A DNA stretch of 64,000 nucleotides. It comes from Phenylobacterium sp. Lineage in GTDB: Bacteria; Pseudomonadota; Alphaproteobacteria; Caulobacterales; Caulobacteraceae. The first letter of the stretch is position 1, and each line of letters starts with the position of its first letter. Both the position numbers and the translations under genes were made by a program. Shown here in pieces: positions 47,267 to 55,257 of the stretch. The notes beneath the pieces were generated by a model that did no database searches, was not told where the DNA came from, and was given only the letters and a program-made list of their open reading frames with translations. The stretch is from the NCBI RefSeq assembly GCF_004297125.1, contig NZ_SCVD01000021.1, positions 1-64,000 on the forward strand, read 5' to 3'.

Positions 47267-47986
47267 ATGCGTTTCGTCCCGCCCCTCCTAGCCGCCCTCG
47301 TCCTTGCCGCCCCGGCCGCCCCGGCCGCTGCGGCGCCGTCGTGCCCGCGCCCGCCTGGCCTGGCCCCCGCGCCGGTCGAGGCCGTGGAACCGGGCGACAT
47401 CGTCACCGGGATCCCCACCGCCTACTACCTGTTGGCGATCACCTGGACGCCCGACTGGCGGCGGATCAACGGCCAGACCAAGGCCGCCACGCCGATGATC
47501 GACGCCGAGATCCGTCCGCAGGGCTTCGCGCTGCACGGCCTTTGGCCCAACGGCAAGGTGGGGCCGCCCTACCCGCGCAACTGCCGCCCGGTCGGCACGA
47601 TCGCTCCGGCCACCGTGAGCGCCATGTACTGCCGCACCCCGTCGGCGGCCCTGATGCAGCACGAGTGGCAGGCGCACGGCTCCTGCGGCTGGAAGACGCC
47701 CGCCGCCTACTTCCGCGACGCCGCCCGCCTCTACGACCGCGTGGCCCTGCCCAAGATCGAAGGTCTGCCCGACCTGACCGCCGGCGCGCTCCGTCGTGCC
47801 TTCGTGACCAGGAACCGCTGGCTGCCGGCCGAGGCGATCTTCGTCGCCACGGACAAAGAAGGCCGGCTGACGGAAGTCCGACTCTGCTACGATCTCGCCT
47901 ACAGGCCCGCCGCGTGTCCGGGCGGCGCGGGGGCCGCGGACGACAAACGCATCGCTCTGACGCCCAGCACCACGGGCCGTTTCTAG
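47267..47986 (+). CDS. Secreted ribonuclease T2 family protein
   Basis: 239 residues with signal peptide at 1-22 and cysteines consistent with disulfides in the periplasm. Active-site segment 1 is FALHGLWP, with the catalytic His; segment 2 is HEWQAHGSC, with Glu and His, but the Lys usually found in HEWxKHG is Ala. Expected to degrade RNA to 2',3'-cyclic nucleotides for scavenging. The Lys change could lower activity. ATG 47267. Confidence 0.87.
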   Translation: MRFVPPLLAALVLAAPAAPAAAAPSCPRPPGLAPAPVEAVEPGDIVTGIPTAYYLLAITWTPDWRRINGQTKAATPMIDAEIRPQGFALHGLWPNGKVGPPYPRNCRPVGTIAPATVSAMYCRTPSAALMQHEWQAHGSCGWKTPAAYFRDAARLYDRVALPKIEGLPDLTAGALRRAFVTRNRWLPAEAIFVATDKEGRLTEVRLCYDLAYRPAACPGGAGAADDKRIALTPSTTGRF

Positions 47987-48080
47987 GAACAAGACCCGAA
48001 GCTTGGGCGTTGCTCAGCGCCCCGCCAGCGCCCTAATGCGGCCCATCGGGCGGGCCATATCCTGCCGCATGGAGCCCAAG

Positions 48081-48716
48081 ATGACCCTGACCAGACGCAG
48101 CCTGACGCTCGCGCTGGCCGCCGCCCCGCTCGCCGCCCCGGCCTTCGCGCAGGCGGCGCTGCCCGCCGCCGACCAGGCCCTGGTCGACCGAGCCGTCGCC
48201 TATCTGGAAGGCCTCAGCGAGGCCAAGGGCCGGTTCGTGCAGACCGACGGCCGCGGCCGCGTCACCACCGGCCAGCTGTTCATGAAGCGGCCCGGCAAGG
48301 CGCGGTTCGCCTACGATCCGCCCTCGGGCCTGCTGGTGGTCTCGGACGGCGGGGTCGTCTCGGTGCAGGACAAGCGCCTGAAGACCTTCGACCAGTACCC
48401 GTTGGGCGCGACGCCGCTGTCGCTGTTCCTGGCCAGGACCATCCGGCTGGACCGGGGCGTGACGATCACGCGGGTCGCCCGTATGGCCGATGGGTTCTCG
48501 ATCACCGCCCGGGACGGAAAGAAGGAAACCGCCGGCGCGATCACGCTCAGCTTCACCGAGGCGCCCCTGGCCCTGGCCGGCTGGACGGTGACCGACGCGC
48601 AGAACCGGCCCACCCGCGTCCAGCTTCAGGGCCTGGAGCGCACCGCGGGCCTGGACCGCTCGCTGTTCGTGCTGAAGGACCCGCGTCCCAAGAACCCTGG
48701 CAGAGGAAAGGTTTAG
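48081..48716 (+). CDS. lolA: Outer-membrane lipoprotein carrier LolA
   Basis: 211 residues. ATG 48081 has GGAG at 6-base spacing; an earlier in-frame ATG (48069) does not. Signal peptide at about 1-23, then the LolA half-barrel: AYLEGLSEAKGRFVQTDGRGRVTTGQLF, RPGKARFAYDPP, and DAQNRPTRVQL near the end. It ferries lipoproteins from LolCDE to the outer membrane, fitting the many lipoprotein genes around it. No LolB is present, as is usual in alphaproteobacteria. Confidence 0.88.
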   Translation: MTLTRRSLTLALAAAPLAAPAFAQAALPAADQALVDRAVAYLEGLSEAKGRFVQTDGRGRVTTGQLFMKRPGKARFAYDPPSGLLVVSDGGVVSVQDKRLKTFDQYPLGATPLSLFLARTIRLDRGVTITRVARMADGFSITARDGKKETAGAITLSFTEAPLALAGWTVTDAQNRPTRVQLQGLERTAGLDRSLFVLKDPRPKNPGRGKV

Positions 48717-48769
48717 GTTGCAAAAAGTGTGCCCTCATCGACACACGCAAGCGTTACCACGAAAGACCT

Positions 48770-48800
48770 TTGACATTCTGTCATAGTGTGGCGATATTAT
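48770..48800 (+). promoter_or_regulatory. Sigma-70-like promoter of a candidate small RNA
   Basis: Perfect TTGACA at 48770-48775, then AT-rich GATATTAT at 48793-48800; the -10 is either GATATT (17-base spacer) or TATTAT (19-base spacer). It is the best housekeeping-type promoter in the window and has no coding frame directly after it. Confidence 0.65.
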
Positions 48801-48806
48801 CACTAC

Positions 48807-48924
48807 GTCGTCGGCGCGCCGGTCGTGTCGACGAAGTCCGTGCCGGAACCTATCCCCTCCCGGCGGCGGCATGAGAGACAACTCTTACGGCCCGGGCGCA
48901 CGCCATGCGCCCGGGCTTTCTTTT
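48807..48924 (+). ncRNA. Candidate small RNA with CCUCC-bearing loop
   Basis: About 118 nt from the predicted start (about 48807) to the T-run of a strong terminator, in the lolA-xth spacer. Three stems are visible: CGTCG/CGACG (48806-48833), TGCCGG/CCGGCG (48841-48846 with 48860-48865) enclosing the loop AACCTATCCCCTC, and the terminator (48890-48916). A pyrimidine loop close to the anti-Shine-Dalgarno CCUCC is typical of alphaproteobacterial trans-acting sRNAs. No named family is recognised. It could instead be the untranslated leader of xth cut short by attenuation. Confidence 0.6.
48890..48924 (+). terminator. Rho-independent terminator upstream of xth
   Basis: 11-bp perfect stem GCCCGGGCGCA / TGCGCCCGGGC (48890-48900 with 48906-48916), 5-base loop, then TTTCTTTT. 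It is followed 17 bases later by the xth ATG and is 174 bases after the lolA stop, which suggests that it ends a separate short transcript. Confidence 0.9.
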
Positions 48925-48940
48925 GGTCTAAAGAACCCTG

Positions 48941-49747
48941 ATGCGACTTCGAATCTGCACCTGGAACGTGAACTCTGTCCGACTGCGCGCGGAGCAGGCG
49001 GCCCGCTTCGTCCAGGAACAGGCGCCGGACATCCTGTGCATGCAGGAGATCAAGTGCCGCGAGGGCGAGTTTCCGGTGAACGCCTTCAAGGACATGGGCC
49101 TGCCCTACCTGAAGATCGCCGGCCAGAAGGGCTGGCACGGCGTGGCCATCGCCTCACGCCTGCCGATCGAAGACGCCCCGCCGCTGGACGTCTGCCGCGA
49201 GAAGCACGCCCGCTGCGTCGGCGGCGTCATCGCCGGCGTCGAGGTGCACAACTTCTACATCCCCGCCGGCGGGGACACGCCCGACCGCGTCGAGAACCCG
49301 AAGTTCGACCACAAGCTCGACTTCTACGAGAAGCTGACCGCCGAGCTCGGCACGCGGGATCCCGCGGCGCCGCTGGCCATCGTCGGCGACCTGAACGTGG
49401 CCCCCGGCGAGTTCGACGTCTGGAACCACAAGTACATGTCCAAGATCGTCAGCCACACCCCGGTGGAGATCGAGGCGTTCCGCAAGCTGGAAGCCTCGCT
49501 GGGTTTCATCGACCTGATGCGCGAGGCGACGCCGGAGCCGACCAAGCTGGCGTCCTGGTGGAGCTACCGCGCCGCCGACTTCCGCCAGTCCAACCGCGGC
49601 CTGCGCCTGGACCACATCCTGGTGACCCCCGGCCTGCGCGACGCCGCCTTCCGTCTGGGCGCGCCCGCCACCCGCATCCACGACGATGTGCGGGCATGGG
49701 AGCGACCGAGCGACCACGCGCCCGTCAGCGCGGATTTGGTGCTGTAA
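48941..49747 (+). CDS. xth: Exodeoxyribonuclease III
   Basis: 268-residue AP endonuclease/3'-exonuclease of base-excision repair. Motifs in order: RICTWNVNSVRLR, MQEIKC (metal Glu), GWHGVAIASR, IVGDLNVAP (Asp/Asn), LRLDHIL and the terminal SDHAPV with the catalytic His. Cytosolic, Mg-dependent. ATG 48941 lies just after a terminator, so its own promoter would have to overlap the terminator, or it depends on read-through. Confidence 0.96.
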   Translation: MRLRICTWNVNSVRLRAEQAARFVQEQAPDILCMQEIKCREGEFPVNAFKDMGLPYLKIAGQKGWHGVAIASRLPIEDAPPLDVCREKHARCVGGVIAGVEVHNFYIPAGGDTPDRVENPKFDHKLDFYEKLTAELGTRDPAAPLAIVGDLNVAPGEFDVWNHKYMSKIVSHTPVEIEAFRKLEASLGFIDLMREATPEPTKLASWWSYRAADFRQSNRGLRLDHILVTPGLRDAAFRLGAPATRIHDDVRAWERPSDHAPVSADLVL

Positions 49748-49748
49748 G

Positions 49749-50432
49749 CTAAGGCGCCAGTTTGTAGCCGCCCTGCTCGGTCAGCAGCAGGCGGGCGTTG
49801 GCCGGGTCGGACTCGATCTTCTGGCGCAGGCGGTAGACGTGGGTCTCCAGGGTGTGGGTGGTCACCCCGGCGTTGTAGCCCCACACCTCGGCCAGCAGCT
49901 CCTCGCGCGACACGGCCTTCTCGCCCGCGCGGTAGAGGTACTTCAGGATGTTCGTCTCTTTCTCGGTGAGACGGATCTTCTTGCCCTTCTCGTCCACCAG
50001 CAGCTTGGCGGCGGGCCGGAACTCGTAAACGCCCAGCCGGAAGATCGCGCCCTCAGAGTGCTCATAGTCGCGGAGCTGGGCGCGGATGCGGGCCAGCAGC
50101 ACCGCGAACTTGTAGGGCTTGGTGACGTAGTCGTTGGCGCCGCTCTCCAGCCCCATGACCGTATCGTCGTCGGTCGAGGCGGCGGTGAGCATGATGACGG
50201 GCGTGGTCACCCCATCCTCGCGCATGCGCTTGCAGGCCTCACGGCCGTCCATGTCCGGCAGGTCGACGTCGAGCAGGATCAGATCCGGCTTGGCGTCCCG
50301 CGCCTGGCGAATGCCGTCGCCTGCGGTTTCGGCCTCGACGGTGTCGAAGGCTTCGGCCTGCAGTTGTTCGGCGATCGCCCCGCGAAGGTCCTGGTCGTCG
50401 TCGACGATGAGGAGGGTCTTGCGTTGAGCCAT
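49749..50432 (-). CDS. cenR: OmpR-family response regulator, CenR-like
   Basis: 227 residues from ATG 50432. Receiver: DDD at 11-13, phospho-acceptor Asp55 in LILLDVDLPDMDG, then GLESGANDYVTKP; C-terminal winged helix with THTLETHVYRLRQKIE. The join LLARIRAQLRDYEHSEGAIF and the HTH sequence match what I remember of CenR, the essential envelope regulator of Caulobacter and its relatives; no kinase gene is adjacent, as is also true for cenR. The symbol is given with moderate confidence, the family with high confidence. Confidence 0.8.
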   Translation of the reverse strand: MAQRKTLLIVDDDQDLRGAIAEQLQAEAFDTVEAETAGDGIRQARDAKPDLILLDVDLPDMDGREACKRMREDGVTTPVIMLTAASTDDDTVMGLESGANDYVTKPYKFAVLLARIRAQLRDYEHSEGAIFRLGVYEFRPAAKLLVDEKGKKIRLTEKETNILKYLYRAGEKAVSREELLAEVWGYNAGVTTHTLETHVYRLRQKIESDPANARLLLTEQGGYKLAP

Positions 50433-50486
50433 GAGCGGCAACAAACACCATGTGTTGGGTTCGCGGCAAAGGGTTTCGAGGTTCCA

Positions 50487-50990
50487 TTGATCTTCGTGGC
50501 GACATCCGACGGCTGGCTCGACCTCGGCGAGCGCAAGGTGCGGTGCGCCCTGGGCCCCGCCGGCGTGATCCCCGCGGCCGCCAAACGCGAGGGCGATGGC
50601 GCGTCGCCGGCCGGCGTCTGGCCGATCCGCGAGATTCTCTACCGCCCCGACCGCGGCCCGCCGCCGGCCAGCGCCATCCGCGTGCGCTGCATGGCCGAGG
50701 ACGATGGCTGGTGCGACGACCCGGCGGACCCCGAGTACAACCGCCCGGTGAAGCTGCCCTATCCCGCCGGCGCCGAGCGGCTCTGGCGGGAAGACGGCGT
50801 CTACGACATCGTCGTGACCCTGGGCTACAACGACGACCCGCCCGTCGCGGGCATGGGCTCTGCGATCTTCCTGCACATCTGCCGGCCGGGCTATCCGCCT
50901 ACCGAAGGCTGCGTGGCGGTGACCCGCGCCGACCTGGAGGCGCTGTTGGCCGTGGCCCGGCCCGGCGACGCCGTCGAGATCCGTAGCTAG
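50487..50990 (+). CDS. L,D-transpeptidase (YkuD) family protein
   Basis: 167 residues from TTG 50487, with GAGG five bases upstream (GTG 50496 is an alternative). The YkuD core is seen as RKVRCALGPAGVIPAAAKREGDGASPAGVWPI, HICRPGYPPTEGCVAV, with the catalytic Cys in TEGC and the conserved His. No signal peptide is evident, so location is uncertain; many short alphaproteobacterial YkuD proteins look like this. Peptidoglycan or lipoprotein crosslinking is the family role. Divergent from cenR, which is suggestive for a cell-wall gene. Confidence 0.85.
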   Translation: MIFVATSDGWLDLGERKVRCALGPAGVIPAAAKREGDGASPAGVWPIREILYRPDRGPPPASAIRVRCMAEDDGWCDDPADPEYNRPVKLPYPAGAERLWREDGVYDIVVTLGYNDDPPVAGMGSAIFLHICRPGYPPTEGCVAVTRADLEALLAVARPGDAVEIRS

Positions 50991-50991
50991 C

Positions 50992-51666
50992 ATGGCCCAT
51001 CCGCCCCTTCGCCAGGGCCTCGCGGGCGGTGACCTGGCCCGCCACCGCCACGCGGAGGGCTATCTGGCCGTGGTGCTGAGCGGCGGCTACGAAGAGGCGG
51101 GCGAGGGCGGCCGGCGCCAGGTGGCGCCCGGCGACGTGATCGTCCACCACCCCTTCGAGGCGCATCTGAACCGCGTGCGGTCCCGCGGTGCGGTGGTGCT
51201 GAACCTGCCCCTGCTGGCTTGGCTGCCGGCCGGTTTCGGCCGGGTCGCCGATCCCGACGAGGTCGCCCGGGCCGCCGAGCGCGACCCCATGGCGGCGTTC
51301 CACGCGCTGGAGGCCGCCTTCACGCCCGCGCCGTCGCACGGCTCCGACTGGCCCGACGACCTGGCGCGGCTGCTCGCCGCCGAACCCGCCAACCTCCAGG
51401 CCTGGGCCGAGGCGCGTGGTCTCTCGGCCGAGCACCTGTCGCGCGGGTTCCGAAAGGTCTTCGGAGTGGCGCCCCAGCGTTTCGGCCTGGAAGCGCGGGC
51501 CCGCGCCGCCGCCGCCGATGCGGCGAGCTCGAAAGCGTCACTGGCCAGCATCGCCTTCGATCGGGGCTTCGCCGACCAGGCGCACATGACGCGCGCGGTG
51601 GCCGCCGTGACCGGCCGCACCCCCGGCGCCTGGCGCGTATCAAGCCCGTTCAAGACCCCCGCCTGA
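50992..51666 (+). CDS. AraC-family transcriptional regulator
   Basis: 224 residues, shorter than typical AraC proteins. N-terminal cupin-like part (RHRHAEGYLAVVLSGGYEE, APGDVIVHHPFEAHLN) for a ligand, then two helix-turn-helix units: LQAWAEARGLSAEHLSRGFRKVFGVAP and SLASIAFDRGFADQAHMTRAVAAVTGRTPGAW. ATG 50992 follows the transpeptidase stop by one base, so co-transcription is likely. Target genes unknown; the HExxH protein downstream is a candidate. Confidence 0.9.
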   Translation: MAHPPLRQGLAGGDLARHRHAEGYLAVVLSGGYEEAGEGGRRQVAPGDVIVHHPFEAHLNRVRSRGAVVLNLPLLAWLPAGFGRVADPDEVARAAERDPMAAFHALEAAFTPAPSHGSDWPDDLARLLAAEPANLQAWAEARGLSAEHLSRGFRKVFGVAPQRFGLEARARAAAADAASSKASLASIAFDRGFADQAHMTRAVAAVTGRTPGAWRVSSPFKTPA

Positions 51667-51686
51667 TCTCCCGCCATCTGTCGGGC

Positions 51687-52814
51687 ATGAACCGCCGCCA
51701 GCTCCTTGCCGCCGCCACGGCCGCGGCCCTGCCGCTTCCCGCCCTCGCCGCCATCCGCACTCAATGGAAGGTCAGAGGGTCGGAGGGCTTCGACGCCCTT
51801 TGCTTCCTGGGCCCGCTCTCGGGCAAGCCGCTCTACACGCGCTACTACGAAGCCGAACTGGCCGAGCTCCGGCCGAAGTTCGCCGCCCAGGCCGCCCTGG
51901 ACCGGCTTCAGAAGCTGGCCGACGCCAAGGGCTGGCTGCTCGCCCCCGGCCTTTGCACCCTGCTGTCCGCCGCGCCGGACGCGACCCTGGACGACATTCT
52001 CCTCTCGGTTCGCGAGGCCGAGACCCGAGTGCTGCCGACCTACAGGGCCAGCGAATATTGGGACCAGGAGAACTGGGACCTGCTGCTCGCCGGCCGCGCC
52101 GACCTGCTGGCGGCGCTGGAGGGCCTGCGCGACGCCGGCTTTCCGGACTTCCGCCGGCGCTTCGTGGCCGCGCGGCTGGAGGCGAGGATCCCGGCCCTGT
52201 CCACGCGCCTCGCCTCCATGGACGTCATCGCCGAGCAGGAGCGCCTGATCGGCCGCAAGCTGGACCCCGGCATCGAGATCGTCCTGCTGTGGTTCTCCAA
52301 GCCGCACGGGACCCGCATCCAGGGCCAGCGGTTCCTCAGCCACGTCGATTACCCCGACGAACTGACCATCCGCATCGCCGGCCACGAGATCCTGCATCCG
52401 CCGTTCCCGATGGACGGCCCCGCCGCCAAGGCCGCCATCGCCCTGCTGGAACGCGACCCGCTAATGGTCCGCATCCTGAAGGAGCATGACCCGGCGTTCG
52501 GCTACAACACCATGGAAGGCATCCTCAACGAGGACACCGTGGAGGCCTTGGACCAGCTCATCGCGGAGCGCCTGGGGGTCTCGCGCCCGCCCGCGAAGCG
52601 CTGGGCCGAGGCGGACGACGGCATGCACGTCCTGGCCGCCGGCCTCTATGGCATGCTGAAGGCCGAGGGCTACGACCGCACCGGCGGGAACATCGAGACC
52701 TGGATGGCCCTGGCGGTGAAGTCGGGGAAACTGGCGCCGGCCAGCCTGCACGCCTCGGCCGCGGCGGTGCTGGGCCTCCCCGCCGACCAGCTCTGGCCCA
52801 GGCCTAAGACCTGA
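51687..52814 (+). CDS. Exported protein with HExxH motif, unknown function
   Basis: 375 residues. N-terminus MNRRQLLAAATAAALPLPALA is a signal peptide, with RR recalling Tat. HEILH (233-237) matches the HExxH zinc site of metallopeptidases; Glu or Asp residues in ILNEDTVEALDQ (about 275-286) could give the third ligand. Rich in helices. No known peptidase family recognised. 20 bases after the AraC gene on the same strand; its end overlaps the convergent yggS gene. Confidence 0.75.
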   Translation: MNRRQLLAAATAAALPLPALAAIRTQWKVRGSEGFDALCFLGPLSGKPLYTRYYEAELAELRPKFAAQAALDRLQKLADAKGWLLAPGLCTLLSAAPDATLDDILLSVREAETRVLPTYRASEYWDQENWDLLLAGRADLLAALEGLRDAGFPDFRRRFVAARLEARIPALSTRLASMDVIAEQERLIGRKLDPGIEIVLLWFSKPHGTRIQGQRFLSHVDYPDELTIRIAGHEILHPPFPMDGPAAKAAIALLERDPLMVRILKEHDPAFGYNTMEGILNEDTVEALDQLIAERLGVSRPPAKRWAEADDGMHVLAAGLYGMLKAEGYDRTGGNIETWMALAVKSGKLAPASLHASAAAVLGLPADQLWPRPKT

Positions 52815-53460
52815 CGCCGAACACCGCCGAGCCCACGCGCACGCTGGTGGCGCCGAAGCGGATCGCCGTCTCGAAGTCGCCGCTCATGCCCATGGAGAGC
52901 TTCGCGAGACCGTTTCGAGCGGCGATCTTCCGCAGCAGCGCGAAATGCGGGCCGGCGGGTTCATCGGCCGGGGGAATGCACATCAGGCCTTCCGGCTGCA
53001 GGCCGTAGGTCCCGCGGCAGGTGGTGATGAAGGCGTCGGCGTCGGCGGGGAGCACGCCCGCCTTCTGCTCCTCCTCGCCGGTGTTCACCTGGACGTAGAA
53101 CCGGGGCGAACGGCCCTGCTTCTGGACCTCCTCGGCCAGCACCCGGGCCAGCTTCTCGCGATCGACGCTCTCGATGACGTCGAAGAAGGCCACCGCCTCC
53201 CTGGCCTTGTTGGTCTGCAGGGGGCCGATCAGGTGCAGGGTCAGGCCATCCGCCCGGTTCTCCCAGCGGGCCATCGCCTCCTGGACCCGGTTCTCGCCGA
53301 ACACCCGCTGCCCGGCCTCGAGCACCGGCTGGATGGCCTCCCAGGGCTGCATCTTCGAGACCGCGACCAGGGTCACGTCCGCGGGATCGCGCCCGGCGGC
53401 TTGCGCGGCGCGGGCGATCCGGGCCACGACATCGGCATAGGCTTCTGGAGCGGCGCTCAT
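52804..53460 (-). CDS. YggS/PLPBP pyridoxal-phosphate homeostasis protein
   Basis: 218 residues, the usual size for this single-domain alanine-racemase-like barrel. The PLP lysine is Lys36 in VAVSKMQPW; other signatures are FGENRVQEA, HLIGPLQTNKA and the phosphate-binding LSMGMSGDFETAIRFGATSVRVG. Family members buffer PLP and affect amino-acid metabolism; no enzyme activity is established. ATG 53460. Divergent from the ThiE-like gene. Confidence 0.93.
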   Translation of the reverse strand: MSAAPEAYADVVARIARAAQAAGRDPADVTLVAVSKMQPWEAIQPVLEAGQRVFGENRVQEAMARWENRADGLTLHLIGPLQTNKAREAVAFFDVIESVDREKLARVLAEEVQKQGRSPRFYVQVNTGEEEQKAGVLPADADAFITTCRGTYGLQPEGLMCIPPADEPAGPHFALLRKIAARNGLAKLSMGMSGDFETAIRFGATSVRVGSAVFGVRS

Positions 53461-53515
53461 TTCGGACTTCTGGACCCTTCAACGGACGGCTCGGCTTCTA
53501 CCGAGGCGCCGGTCC

Positions 53516-54061
53516 ATGCGGAAGGCCCTGCCGGCGCTGCTGTTCTTCACCGATCCCCGACGGACGCCGGACGCCGAGGCGGTTGCGGCCCGTCTGGCGA
53601 TGGGAAACGCCATCGTCTACCGCCACTTCGGCGCGGCTGACGCCGAGGCCCGCGCCCTCCGGCTCAGGGCCATAGCCCGCGCCCGGGGCCTGAAGCTGCT
53701 GATCGGCCAGGACGTCGCCCTGGCCCGCCGGGTCGGCGCGGACGGCGTCCACCTGCCCGAGCGCCTTGCCCACCACGCCGTGGGCCTGAAACGCGCCCAT
53801 CCCGGCTGGATCGTCACCTCGGCCGCCCATTCCCTCGCCGGCGCGCGGGCCAGCGGGGCCGACGCGGTGGTGATCTCTGTCGCGTTCCCGTCGAAGAGCG
53901 GGTCCGCGGGCCCGGCGCTGGGGGCCGTCCGCCTGGCGGCCCTGGTCCGCGCCGCGGGACGGCCGGCCTATGCGCTGGGGGGTGTGAACGAAAAAACGGC
54001 CCGCCGCCTCAAGGACGCGGGCCTGGTCGGACTGGCGGCCGTGGACGGCCTTAGAACTTGA
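53516..54061 (+). CDS. Thiamine-phosphate synthase-like protein (ThiE/TenI)
   Basis: 181 residues, a little shorter than ThiE (about 210). TIM-barrel signatures: LLFFTDPRR at the start, RVGADGVHLPE, and the late YALGGVNEKTARRLKDAGLVGLAAVDGL phosphate-binding end. The ThiE PTxTK-type segment is altered to AFPSKSG, so TenI-like or other activity is possible. No thi genes or TPP riboswitch nearby. Convergent with the NtrZ-like gene, overlapping by 11 bases. Confidence 0.8.
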   Translation: MRKALPALLFFTDPRRTPDAEAVAARLAMGNAIVYRHFGAADAEARALRLRAIARARGLKLLIGQDVALARRVGADGVHLPERLAHHAVGLKRAHPGWIVTSAAHSLAGARASGADAVVISVAFPSKSGSAGPALGAVRLAALVRAAGRPAYALGGVNEKTARRLKDAGLVGLAAVDGLRT

Positions 54062-54440
54062 AGGTGGACTCCAGCCGCACCTTGGGCTGGTCGGCCGGGC
54101 GCGAGGCGTTGCGCCGCGGGGTGAGGTCCTGTTCGCCCAGCGCCACCGAACCACCGACCCGCACCGACGGCGTGATCCGGAAGTAGGCCCCGGCCGAGAC
54201 GTCATTCGGCACAGCCGGGCGGCCATCGGGCTGCTGGATGTCGAGGGTGAAGCCGAAACGGCCCTTGGAGGCGTCCCACTTCATGTTGCGGCCCGGATTG
54301 GGGGCCGCGGTCATCGGCTCGGACTTCACGGTGAAGTCCATGGGCTTGGCCGGCGCCTTGTCGGCCGCAGACGCGACGCCGCCCGCCGCGCTGATCAGCG
54401 CGGCTGCAACAATCACGACGCTCAAGCGGCGCTTGGACAT
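54051..54440 (-). CDS. NtrZ-like periplasmic protein
   Basis: 129 residues; signal peptide at about 1-25 (ALISAAGGVASAA). Mature part: MKWDASKGRFGFTLDIQQPDG, DVSAGAYFRITPSVRVGGSVALGE, and the ending KVRLESTFKF. This order matches my memory of the NtrZ family, a periplasmic partner of the NtrY kinase in Caulobacter. The strand-rich mature part with terminal Phe also resembles small barrel fragments, so the name is held with caution. NtrY/NtrX are not in the window. Confidence 0.68.
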   Translation of the reverse strand: MSKRRLSVVIVAAALISAAGGVASAADKAPAKPMDFTVKSEPMTAAPNPGRNMKWDASKGRFGFTLDIQQPDGRPAVPNDVSAGAYFRITPSVRVGGSVALGEQDLTPRRNASRPADQPKVRLESTFKF

Positions 54441-54707
54441 GACAACCTATATGGCCCCAACGGTCGGCAATTGCGACTTGGCCCTAGAGCACAGCTTCGC
54501 GATTGCCATCGCATTAAGGCGCGCGAAGTTTCCGGGTCAACGGGACTCGCCCTTCGCGTGCTCTCTTAAGCATAAGATGCTTCGATTGTGTGGCGGTATG
54601 GCCACGCGATTCCTGTTTGGCGACCTGCACGGCATTGTTATAGAGGCAGCCGGCGCGGGGCGGCGCCGTAGCGCTTGCGCTGCGGAAAACTATGGAGACG
54701 GATACAT

Positions 54708-55184
54708 ATGCCGTTTGTGCGCGGTAATCGGATGCGTGGCGTGATGATCGCGGCTGTGGCGCTCAGCGTCGTCGCCGTGGGAGCCTGCGGGAGCATCCCC
54801 AACCCGCTGGGCGGCGGAAAATCCTCCAAGGTCCGTTCCTCGGGCGACAACGCCGCGGCGATCGGCGTGAACGGCTACCTGTGGCGCGCGACGCTGGACA
54901 CCCTGTCCTTCATGCCGCTGCAGTCCGCCGACCCGTACGGCGGCGTGATCGTCACCGACTGGTACACCAATCCGGAAAAGCCGGACGAGCGCTTCAAGTG
55001 CACCGTCTACATCCTGGATTCGCGCCTGCGCGCGGACGGCCTGAACGTGGCGGTCTTCAAGCAGAACCGCGACGGCACGGGCAATTGGGTGGACGCGCCG
55101 ACGGCCGGGCAGACCGAGACGGACATCGAGAACTCGATCCTGACCCGGGCGCGCCAGCTTCGACTTTCGAACATCAAGGGCTGA
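54708..55184 (+). CDS. DUF3576-type lipoprotein
   Basis: 158 residues from ATG 54708 (GGAG upstream). Lipobox VGAC in ALSVVAVGACGS. The mature domain has VNGYLWRATLDTLSFMPLQSADPYGGVIVTDWY and ILDSRLRADGLNVAVFKQ, matching DUF3576, a small alphaproteobacterial envelope domain of unknown function. The Lol system would take it to the outer membrane. It precedes leuS-lptE-holA, separated from leuS by two strong hairpins. Confidence 0.82.
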   Translation: MPFVRGNRMRGVMIAAVALSVVAVGACGSIPNPLGGGKSSKVRSSGDNAAAIGVNGYLWRATLDTLSFMPLQSADPYGGVIVTDWYTNPEKPDERFKCTVYILDSRLRADGLNVAVFKQNRDGTGNWVDAPTAGQTETDIENSILTRARQLRLSNIKG

Positions 55185-55216
55185 TCCAGCCCCGTTCGAT
55201 TGTCGACGCGCCTGCC

Positions 55217-55241
55217 CTGAGCATCGCAACGCGATGCTCAG
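55217..55241 (+). promoter_or_regulatory. First hairpin in the DUF3576-leuS spacer
   Basis: Perfect 11-bp stem CTGAGCATCGC / GCGATGCTCAG with a 3-base loop AAC. No T-run follows. It lies 33 bases after the DUF3576 stop. Confidence 0.55.
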
Positions 55242-55257
55242 AATCCTCCAGAAGGCT

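Noticed and set aside
45187..47418. 743-codon frame opposite ftsK
   Set aside because: Shadow frame; Asp/His/Gln/Gly-rich with no domain, and it also covers a well-supported small UVR-motif gene and part of the RNase T2 gene.
48807..48924. 6S RNA, tmRNA or SRP RNA
   Set aside because: Too short for 6S or tmRNA, no long closing stem with central bubble, and no conserved SRP core; reported only as an unnamed candidate sRNA.
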